A stretch of DNA of 64,000 bases from Bacteroidota bacterium (GTDB taxonomy: Bacteria; Bacteroidota; Bacteroidia; Bacteroidales; WCHB1-69), in the NCBI GenBank assembly GCA_029570835.1, contig JAKPTX010000117.1, positions 18,514 through 82,513 on the forward strand. Direction: 5' to 3'. This document shows positions 56,426-64,000 of this stretch, piece after piece (the first letter of the stretch is position 1; every line of letters begins with the position of its first letter). The position numbers and the translations under genes are program-made. The notes beneath the pieces are model-generated. The model had not been told where the DNA came from, made no database searches, and saw only the letters and a list, made by a program, of their open reading frames with translations.

Positions 56426-56941
56426 ATGAAAACACACATTAAAATTCTGGGATTCTTAGTTGCCTTTTTGGCGGTAATCAGCATGACACAGGCACAAAAG
56501 TGTAAGTACGATTATCAGAAGACCGATGAAATAACAGGAAAAGCCCTTAAAGGGATCAGTACCGAATTGGATGGCGATTGGAAACTTACCTTGCATAAGG
56601 AAGATGAAAGTTATTGTTTGGAACTTCGTTTCGAAAAGATGGCCGGTCAATTGACTGAAGAGTTGGCAAAAGGAAGTCCGCTTGTACTAAAATTAGAAAA
56701 TGGGGAGTTAATCAATTTAGTATCTAAAGAGAAGGTTACACCCAGAGCCGAAGTAGCCGGATTTGTGGTGGTCATTGTTTATTATATTAAATATGATATT
56801 TCAGCTGAAGATGTTAAAAAAATGTCGGAACAGGCGTTGACTTTCGGAAGGATAGAAGTACAAAACACTACTTTTGACATCAGTGTGGAGAAAAAACCGG
56901 CGAAAAAATTTAAGCAAGCAGCTGTTTGTATTTTACAATAA
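56426..56941 (+). CDS. Hypothetical secreted protein
   Basis: Signal peptide MKTHIKILGFLVAFLAVISMTQAQ. Confidence 0.7.
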   Translation: MKTHIKILGFLVAFLAVISMTQAQKCKYDYQKTDEITGKALKGISTELDGDWKLTLHKEDESYCLELRFEKMAGQLTEELAKGSPLVLKLENGELINLVSKEKVTPRAEVAGFVVVIVYYIKYDISAEDVKKMSEQALTFGRIEVQNTTFDISVEKKPAKKFKQAAVCILQ

Positions 56942-57004
56942 TTATTTTATTTCTCCTGAAAATCAAGCTCAAATTGTAGACAAAAACTACAACTTTACAG
57001 CACA

Positions 57005-57040
57005 AAAAAAGGCAACAAACCGATGTCTGCTGCCTTTTCG
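57005..57040. terminator. Terminator-like hairpin between convergent genes
   Basis: AAAAGGCA...TGCCTTTT. Confidence 0.6.
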
Positions 57041-57066
57041 TAGATTAGAGTATAAATCTGAGGGTT

Positions 57067-57429
57067 TTACTGATCTTCCATTTTAATCATATCACACAAC
57101 ATAGCCGGAACATTCACTTGTTCAACTTCTATTTTTTCTATCATGGTTAAGCCTTCATCGGTGAGTGAAAAGTTCATTCTTCGTTTGTCAGAGTGCCCTG
57201 ATTCTCTTTTGATCAAACCTTTTTTCTCTACGGAAGTGATGATTTTGGAAGCATTTGAAGCCGTCACTCCCAACTCCTCAGCAATCTCTCCGGCAGTCAA
57301 TACCCCTTTGGAAGAAACACTGCATAACAACATCCCCTCATTCATACTGAGATTGTAAGTCGCCTGGAATTGCTCTTCAAATTGTGCAATCGCCCGATAA
57401 ATATCTCTAATTCTACATATTGTTCTCAT
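57067..57429 (-). CDS. MarR family transcriptional regulator
   Basis: LTAGEIAEELGVTASNASKIITSVEKKGLIKRESGHSDKRRMNFSLTDEG. Confidence 0.92.
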   Translation of the reverse strand: MRTICRIRDIYRAIAQFEEQFQATYNLSMNEGMLLCSVSSKGVLTAGEIAEELGVTASNASKIITSVEKKGLIKRESGHSDKRRMNFSLTDEGLTMIEKIEVEQVNVPAMLCDMIKMEDQ

Positions 57430-57455
57430 GTCAAAGAATCCCTTATAAAATTGAT

Positions 57456-57821
57456 CTATTTTACTTTTAATACATCATTGATCACTTCAATCAACGTGTT
57501 TTTAGGTAATGCACCTTGTGCAATTTGTGGTTTGTCATTCATCGGAATGAACAACAATGTCGGAATACTCTGAATACCAAATACTGCCGCTAACTCTTGC
57601 TCAGTTTCAGTATCCACTTTATAAACGTATATTTTTCCTTCATACTCTTTAGCCAACTCTTCCAATACGGGACCTACCATTTTGCATGGACCACACCAGT
57701 CAGCATAAAAATCGACTATGGCGGGTTTGTCACCTAAATAGTTCCACTCATTGGGAGAGGTTTCGTAGTTTACCACTTTGGTTAAAAAGTCTGCTTTAGT
57801 TAATTGAATCGCTTTTTTCAT
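57456..57821 (-). CDS. Thioredoxin family protein
   Basis: VDFYADWCGPCKMVGPVLEELA. Confidence 0.95.
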   Translation of the reverse strand: MKKAIQLTKADFLTKVVNYETSPNEWNYLGDKPAIVDFYADWCGPCKMVGPVLEELAKEYEGKIYVYKVDTETEQELAAVFGIQSIPTLLFIPMNDKPQIAQGALPKNTLIEVINDVLKVK

Positions 57822-57864
57822 TGTTTATTTTAATTTTAAAGGTTTTATATCATTTTTAATAAAT

Positions 57865-58113
57865 TTATTCAACATGATCTGTTGCTCCTGACTCTTCTTT
57901 TACTTTGGGTTTCTCTTTTTTGAAGAGACCAAAAAGCAACCCTCCGAACAACATCCCGTATAGCGTACTGCTGATAGGATTTGCAGTGATGGGACAAGCA
58001 CCACTCGGACATCCAATGAAGTACCAATAAAGATAACCTCCTATCGCTCCAACCGGAACTCCCCAAATGATCAGTCTGTTGTTCCTATAAAATTGTTTCA
58101 ATCTCTCTTTCAT
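57865..58113 (-). CDS. DUF6132 family membrane protein
   Basis: MKERLKQFYRNNRLIIWGVPVGAIGGYLYWYFIGCPSGACPITANPISSTLYG; start could be 58122. Confidence 0.78.
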   Translation of the reverse strand: MKERLKQFYRNNRLIIWGVPVGAIGGYLYWYFIGCPSGACPITANPISSTLYGMLFGGLLFGLFKKEKPKVKEESGATDHVE

Positions 58114-58150
58114 TTCTCGCATTAATTTTGATGACAAAAGTATATAAAAA

Positions 58151-58182
58151 TTTCCAATGGAAACTATTTCCATCGGAAACTA
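58151..58182. promoter_or_regulatory. Two tandem 16-bp palindromic operator-like sites TTTCCNNNGGAAACTA
   Basis: TTTCCAATGGAAACTA TTTCCATCGGAAACTA just upstream of the DUF6132-trx-MarR operon. Confidence 0.75.
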
Positions 58183-58258
58183 TTTGAGGATAAACAAACC
58201 TTAGGCAAATCGCTCTTCAGGTATTGTTTTGATTAAATCAATAGGAGATATTGATGGT

Positions 58259-59059
58259 TTAGATGACCTCTTCCACCAATTTTTTCGCAAAATTTTCAAA
58301 TTGTTTCACCACAATGGGGTCTGACTGGTTGAAAATGGTCATCCCTTTTTCTGCCATTTCACCCACTTCAGCAACCAGCGGAATTTGTCCCAAAAGAGGA
58401 ACGCCTGCTTCTTCGGCTAACATTTGTCCGCCACCGCTTCCAAAAATGTAATATTTTTCTTCAGGGTGATTCAAAGGAGTAAACCAGGACATATTTTCAA
58501 CAATTCCCAAAACGGGAACCTTAATATGGGGATCCATCAACATGGAAACCGCTTTACGTGCGTCGTTTACTGCTACTTCCTGAGGTGTTGTTACCACAAT
58601 AGCACCGGTAAGGTTCAATTTTTGCAGTGTTGTCAATTGGATATCGCCTGTTCCGGGAGGGAAGTCTATAATCATATAATCGATTTCTCCCCACTCCGTA
58701 TTTTCAAACAGCTGTGTTAAAGCACTTGCTGCCATGGGTCCTCTCCAGATCAGAGGTTTTTCCTTAGAAATAAAGAATCCGATTGAAATCATCTTCACAC
58801 CAAATCTTTCCACAGGATGGAAAACCTCTTTTTCATCGATATAATCCACCTGAGGTTGATAATCTTCCACACCCATCATTCTGGGGATTGAAGGTCCGTA
58901 TAAGTCGGCGTCAATCAAGCCCACTTTCATACCTTGTCTTGCCAACGCCACTGCTAAATTCACAGCAACTGTTGATTTACCTACGCCCCCTTTCCCGGAT
59001 GCCACAACAATGGTGTTTTTCACACCTTTCATTTCAATTTTAGGATTTAATAAGTCCAT
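58259..59059 (-). CDS. Mrp/NBP35 family ATP-binding Fe-S carrier
   Basis: VVASGKGGVGKSTVAVNLAVALA; VENMSWF. Confidence 0.94.
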   Translation of the reverse strand: MDLLNPKIEMKGVKNTIVVASGKGGVGKSTVAVNLAVALARQGMKVGLIDADLYGPSIPRMMGVEDYQPQVDYIDEKEVFHPVERFGVKMISIGFFISKEKPLIWRGPMAASALTQLFENTEWGEIDYMIIDFPPGTGDIQLTTLQKLNLTGAIVVTTPQEVAVNDARKAVSMLMDPHIKVPVLGIVENMSWFTPLNHPEEKYYIFGSGGGQMLAEEAGVPLLGQIPLVAEVGEMAEKGMTIFNQSDPIVVKQFENFAKKLVEEVI

Positions 59060-59241
59060 ATAATGTGTATTTTATTATTAGTAATTTTAATTCCCGGCAA
59101 AAGTAATGAACATTTGTCAATGAAGTAGCATAAAAAGTCGAAAATTTTAAGTTTCCCTGTTTTTCCTAATTTATTTGTACCTTTGTTGTTTGTGCCAATC
59201 AGTGTCTCATTTTTATCTAACTATTTGCAAATCATTGATGT

Positions 59242-62130
59242 ATGAATAGAAAACAGCAATTCTTTCTCCTTATTTTAACTGTAATGATCCCATTTTCTCT
59301 ATTTTCTCAGACGGTAAACTCAACCAGTTGGGCTGAAAAACAGCTTCAAAAGATGAGTTTGGAAGAAAAAATTGCTCAATTGATGGTTATTCGGATTCAT
59401 TCCAATCAGGATGAAAATTACAATCTGAAGAAGATCGAAGAGATTAAGCAATACCAACCCGGAGGAGTCTGTTTTTTTCAGGGTGGTCCGGTACGGGAGA
59501 TCGCATTAACCAACCGGATTCAAGCTGTAAGCAAAGTTCCGCTGTTGATTTCTATGGATGCTGAGTGGGGTCCTTCCATGCGATTGGACAGCATGCCGGT
59601 TTTTCCACGCAATATGACTTTAGGTGCTTTGGCTCCCCAATATGACAACCTGATTTACCAAATGGGTAAACAGATTGGTCTAGAGTTAAGAACTTTGGGA
59701 ATTCATGTCAATTATGCTCCGGTGGTGGATGTGAACAACAATAATAAAAATCCGGTGATCAACAGCAGGTCCTTTGGAGAGCAGAAAAACAGAGTTGTTG
59801 TCAAAGGATTGGCATATATGCGGGGCTTACGCGACGGGGGTGCCGTGCCTTGTGCCAAGCATTTTCCCGGACATGGAGATACCGATGTGGACTCCCACCT
59901 GGGACTCCCCACTATTTTAAAATCCAGGAAAGAGTTGGATGAGACAGAACTGTATCCTTTCCGCGAAATGATTAATCAGAATGTGGAGATGATTATGGTC
60001 TCTCATTTGAATATTCCCGCACTGGATGATTCCGAAAATTCGATTGCGTCGCTCTCCTACCCTATTGTTACCGATTTGCTCAAAAAGGAGATGCGTTTCA
60101 AAGGCATTGTCATATCGGATGGAATGGAGATGGATGGGATTCGCAAATATCACAAAGAGGGTGCTGAAGCGGAAATTCTCTGCTTAAAAGCCGGTGTTGA
60201 TCAACTCTGTTTGCCTGCGGATTTGAGTATTGTGATTCCTGAAATTGCCAAAGCTGTTCGGGAAGGAATCATCTCTGAAAAAGAGATCAATGATAAATGT
60301 CTCAAGATTTTACAACTCAAAGAGCGTTTGGGATTGACTCACTACACCCCACTATCAACTCAAGTAGAACATTTAGTGAACAACAAAGAGGCTGATGATT
60401 TAATCAAAGAGATTGAAACTAAAGCATTGACACTGCTTACTAATCAGGGAATTATTCCTCTGATTGACAAAACGGAAACAACCCTTTTAATTGTGGGAGA
60501 TACCCAAACGATTCCATACAGTAAGAAAGTTGCTGAAGAGCAAAATCTACCCTATATTGAACTCAACAGAGAGTTTAAACCGAAAGAAGCAGATCAGGTT
60601 TTGCAATTCCTAAGTAACTATCAGGAGGTGATTGTGTTATACAGCAACACCAATCAAAACCCTGCCCGTCAATATGGAATTACGGAGCAAGCCGTACAAT
60701 TGTTTGAAAAACTTGCCAAATCAAAAAAGGTTGTTTTAGCTCTTTTCGGTAATCCTTATGCATTGGAGCAATTCAAAAAAGTGGATCATTTCGAGGCTGT
60801 GATCATTGGATATCAACGTACGGAGAACAGCATCCGTGGTGCCGTTCAGGGAATTCTGGGGGAACTACCTTTTAAAGGATTACTTCCTGTTTCAACACTC
60901 CATTTTAAATCGGGAGAAAACTTTTATTCTCAAACTGCTTCGAAAGAGAATTTATCCCGGATTTCTCCTGTCAATGCGGCTTTGATTGACTCCATTGTAA
61001 TAGACGGAATCCAGCGAAATATCTATCCCGGATGCCAGGTGATGGTAGTCAAAAGTGGAGAAACCGTGTTCAAGAAAAGTTATGGCACTTTAGATGGAGA
61101 TCCGGCACATCCGGTTGAAGAGAACACCCTTTATGATATCGCTTCCATCACCAAGATTGCTTCTACCACATTGGCTGTCATGAAGTTATATGAGGAGGGG
61201 AAGATCAAGCTACGTCACCATGTGGAGGAATATCTTCCATTTTATGAAGATACTCCTGTTGGAAAAACAAGAATTGAAGAACTGCTCACACACACTTCCG
61301 GTTTACCGGCTTACATTCCTTTTCATCAACTGTTGAAAAGCGACAGCATGCGCTATCTCTACCTTAATGATATTTCCAACGAACGTTTTAATGTTCCGGT
61401 TGCAAAAAATCTTTTTGTAAGTTCCGATTTTCAGCAATGGATTAGAAATGAGATCAAAAACTGCAAATTGAACAAACAAAGATATGTATACAGTGATTTG
61501 GGGTTCATTTTACTCTGTGACATCATTGAAAAGATCTCCGGAGAATCATTAGACAGATACGTAAAAAAACATTTCTACATCCCTTTGGGCATGCACAACA
61601 CTTGTTATAATCCGTTATTGCAAGGGGTTTATGAGCAAAGGATTGCACCTACCGAAAATGATACGTTGTTCCGGATGCAATTGGTTCGGGGCTACGTTCA
61701 TGATCAAAATTGTGCATTGATGGGTGGCGTTTGCGGACATGCCGGTATTTTTTCAACCACAGAAGATCTGGCAATCCTTTTTCAAATGTTACAGCAAGAG
61801 GGAAAATATAATGGTAAAACCTACTTCAAAAAATCAACCGTAAAACTCTTCACATCTCCTTATGAGATTCATCGCACTTCTATTCGAGGTTTAGGTTTTT
61901 ACACACCCAATGCGGAGGAAAAGAGTTCTATTCTTCCTGTTCAAGCCGGTGCTCAAACTTATGGACATCAAGGATTTACCGGAACAGTGATTTGGAGTGA
62001 TCCTGATGCAGAGTTGATTTACATTTTTCTTTCCAATCGAGTTTACCCCAATGCTGAGCCTAATCTTCTTTCTCAAAGCAAGATAAGACTCATTTTGCAT
62101 GAAAAATTTTATGAATTTTTAACACAATAA
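59242..62130 (+). CDS. Glycoside hydrolase family 3 (NagZ-like) fused to a beta-lactamase-type serine hydrolase
   Basis: CAKHFPGHGDTDVDSHLGLP; KGIVISDGMEMDGI; SITKIASTTLAVMKL (SxxK); YSDLGF; GHQGFTGT. Confidence 0.93.
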   Translation: MNRKQQFFLLILTVMIPFSLFSQTVNSTSWAEKQLQKMSLEEKIAQLMVIRIHSNQDENYNLKKIEEIKQYQPGGVCFFQGGPVREIALTNRIQAVSKVPLLISMDAEWGPSMRLDSMPVFPRNMTLGALAPQYDNLIYQMGKQIGLELRTLGIHVNYAPVVDVNNNNKNPVINSRSFGEQKNRVVVKGLAYMRGLRDGGAVPCAKHFPGHGDTDVDSHLGLPTILKSRKELDETELYPFREMINQNVEMIMVSHLNIPALDDSENSIASLSYPIVTDLLKKEMRFKGIVISDGMEMDGIRKYHKEGAEAEILCLKAGVDQLCLPADLSIVIPEIAKAVREGIISEKEINDKCLKILQLKERLGLTHYTPLSTQVEHLVNNKEADDLIKEIETKALTLLTNQGIIPLIDKTETTLLIVGDTQTIPYSKKVAEEQNLPYIELNREFKPKEADQVLQFLSNYQEVIVLYSNTNQNPARQYGITEQAVQLFEKLAKSKKVVLALFGNPYALEQFKKVDHFEAVIIGYQRTENSIRGAVQGILGELPFKGLLPVSTLHFKSGENFYSQTASKENLSRISPVNAALIDSIVIDGIQRNIYPGCQVMVVKSGETVFKKSYGTLDGDPAHPVEENTLYDIASITKIASTTLAVMKLYEEGKIKLRHHVEEYLPFYEDTPVGKTRIEELLTHTSGLPAYIPFHQLLKSDSMRYLYLNDISNERFNVPVAKNLFVSSDFQQWIRNEIKNCKLNKQRYVYSDLGFILLCDIIEKISGESLDRYVKKHFYIPLGMHNTCYNPLLQGVYEQRIAPTENDTLFRMQLVRGYVHDQNCALMGGVCGHAGIFSTTEDLAILFQMLQQEGKYNGKTYFKKSTVKLFTSPYEIHRTSIRGLGFYTPNAEEKSSILPVQAGAQTYGHQGFTGTVIWSDPDAELIYIFLSNRVYPNAEPNLLSQSKIRLILHEKFYEFLTQ

Positions 62131-62215
62131 GCTAAAAAATCCTATTATTTTGAACTTTAGTAACTTAAAATACAAAAAAACTGAATTTTGTGTTAAAAAA
62201 TAGCGATTTTTTCCT

Positions 62216-62223
62216 TATCTTTG
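62216..62223 (+). promoter_or_regulatory. -7 box TATCTTTG
   Basis: TAnnTTTG upstream of 62304. Confidence 0.55.
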
Positions 62224-62303
62224 CAGGTTCAATTCATTTTCAATAAATTGAAATAAAAAAACGAAAATATATTTATTAAATAATCAAATCAATATTAAAA
62301 ATC

Positions 62304-64000
62304 ATGATGAAAAATTTAAAAAATTTACTTTTCATAAGTTTAGTAGCACTTTTGGTAGCTAGCTGCGGATTTGGTAAAATGGTGCCCAAATCACAAGTGC
62401 AAATGAAACTTGAAAACCAGGATTTAGAAAACAAGGGTGGCAAGGTTGAATATACAGTAAAAGGTACTGTTCCCCCTAAATTTCTTAAAAAGAGAGCATC
62501 TATGGATATTCAAGTTCCCGTTTTAATGACTGATGCTGACGGAAAAACCAAAGAAGTAATTAAAACAGTTAAACTTGTAGGACAAAAATCCAAAGAAGAA
62601 GGTGTTCGTATTCCATATAAAACCGGTGGTTCTTTTACTGTTTCCGGATCATTTGATTTCAAGGATGAGTATGAAGATCAAGGTGTTTACGCTTTACAAA
62701 CAGCAAATCTAAAAAAGAAATCTTTTACCTATGAGCCTTTATTAATTACTGAAGGAATTAGTAATACAGCTTCCAGAATCTCCTTGACACCTGTTCTTTC
62801 CGATAAAGCAGGTAGTGGAACTACTCTACTTTTTGCTCCTCACAACTACCAACCTGAGTATATTACTCAAGAAGGAACCATCTACTTTGAGGTTGACAGA
62901 TCTAACTTGAATTGGAATTTAAAATTAAACAGAGATGCCCAAGCAAAACAGATTGTTCAAGATTTCATCGCTTTCATGGAGCAAGCTTTAGCTGAGAACA
63001 GAGTTGTTGATAAAGTAGTCATTACCGGATGGGCTTCTCCCGAAGGTGAAGAATCTCGCAACCAAGGTTTATCTGAAAGAAGATTAGAGGAAGGCAAAAA
63101 ATGGTTTGAAAGTGAATTGAAAAAATGGCAAAGAAACTATGCCAGAAAAAATAAACTTAAAGTAAAAGATGTTCAACTTCCTGAATTTGCATTTGAAAAT
63201 AAAGCTAACGGAGAAGACTGGTACGGATTCCAGGCTGCTGTTGAAAAATCCAACATTGCTGAACGCAATAAAATTATGAATGTGGTACAATCTCAAGAAA
63301 CCAGTGCTATGAAAGAGCAAAAAATTCGCGAGATGACCGATATCTATCCTGAAATTGCAGAGATGATCCTCCCTCCATTGAGAAGAGTTGAAATAAAAAT
63401 GATCTATAATAAGCACTTATTCAACGAAAAACAAATTCCTACAGTAGTACTTAACAATCCTGAGCAACTTTCCTTAAATGAAAGATTGTATGGTGCATCT
63501 CAAATTGAAGATCTTAAGGATAAAGCTAAAGTTTATAATGCGATTATCGAAAATAGTGACCTTCAATCTGATTGGAGAGCATATAACAACTTAGCTGCTA
63601 TAGAATTAAACCAATTTTTAGAAGATGGTAATCCTGCACATTTAACAAAAAGTACTGACCTTTTAAAGAAAGCTGCTGCTACTTCACCTAACAATGGTAT
63701 TATTTTGAATAACATGGCTATTGCTTATTTCTTAAGCGGGGATGTTCAAAGTGCAAGAAACAATTTTGAGAAATCAGCTAAAGCTGCTGTTCTTCCTGTA
63801 AAACAAGATTATAACTTAGGTATGTACAAAATATTAGATGGTGATTATGCTGCTGCACAAGAAGCTATGGGTAACAAAAGCTGTGATTATAGTGTTGCTT
63901 TAGCTCAATTATTAACTAAGAATTATGGTGCTGCTAAATCTAATTTAGATTGTATCAATCCTAAAAACGCACAAGTTTATTATCTGTTGGCTGTTGTTGC
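62304..64000 (+). CDS. Lipoprotein with OmpA-like segment and TPR-like C-terminus (3' truncated by window; absent from ORF track)
   Basis: MMKNLKNLLFISLVALLVASCGFGKMVPKSQVQ; VVITGWASPEGEESRNQGLSERR; NNLAAIEL/NNMAIAYFLSGD repeats; open to base 64000. Confidence 0.8.
   Translation, partial: MMKNLKNLLFISLVALLVASCGFGKMVPKSQVQMKLENQDLENKGGKVEYTVKGTVPPKFLKKRASMDIQVPVLMTDADGKTKEVIKTVKLVGQKSKEEGVRIPYKTGGSFTVSGSFDFKDEYEDQGVYALQTANLKKKSFTYEPLLITEGISNTASRISLTPVLSDKAGSGTTLLFAPHNYQPEYITQEGTIYFEVDRSNLNWNLKLNRDAQAKQIVQDFIAFMEQALAENRVVDKVVITGWASPEGEESRNQGLSERRLEEGKKWFESELKKWQRNYARKNKLKVKDVQLPEFAFENKANGEDWYGFQAAVEKSNIAERNKIMNVVQSQETSAMKEQKIREMTDIYPEIAEMILPPLRRVEIKMIYNKHLFNEKQIPTVVLNNPEQLSLNERLYGASQIEDLKDKAKVYNAIIENSDLQSDWRAYNNLAAIELNQFLEDGNPAHLTKSTDLLKKAAATSPNNGIILNNMAIAYFLSGDVQSARNNFEKSAKAAVLPVKQDYNLGMYKILDGDYAAAQEAMGNKSCDYSVALAQLLTKNYGAAKSNLDCINPKNAQVYYLLAVV

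Noticed and set aside
59242-62130. GH3-beta-lactamase fusion as a novel chimera
   Set aside because: This domain fusion is already common in Bacteroidetes.
1-64000. tRNA or rRNA genes
   Set aside because: None recognised by eye; a tRNAscan/Infernal run would be needed to exclude them.

Overview
This is a 64-kb chromosomal segment from a member of the Bacteroidetes, probably Bacteroidales-like. Lineage evidence: TAnnTTTG promoters, type IX secretion markers, DUF5103/DUF1573/DUF6132 families, long NusB and single-chain GcvP. Most of it is core gene content: alr, capD-like, dtd, purK, tadA, glmM-like, nrdJ, fabD, pyrH, frr, gcvH, two tonB paralogs, nusB, yajC, coaE, tsaB, recG, rlmH, rfbB, upp, gcvP, rlmD, MscS, trx/MarR, Mrp, and a GH3-serine hydrolase fusion. 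An accessory zone near the left end (about 2.5-5.4 kb) carries an ART-like toxin with a small overlapping upstream ORF that is missing from the ORF track, and a BglII-like restriction-modification pair. The most unusual content is non-coding. Intergenic regions at about 5.6-20.7 kb and 54.7-56.4 kb are mosaic repeat islands built from three kinds of module. (1) 7-nt-period tandem arrays of many different heptamers that all share a phased GAA (GAANNNN). (2) Seven copies of a 52-nt element with rigid 13+12+17+10 geometry and a variable 17-nt core. (3) Several perfect palindromes and hairpin modules. At least six islands end just upstream of the -7 box of the next gene. I could not run any search, so novelty is unproven. 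Heptameric STRR repeats are known in cyanobacteria, and similar repeats may exist in other Bacteroidetes.
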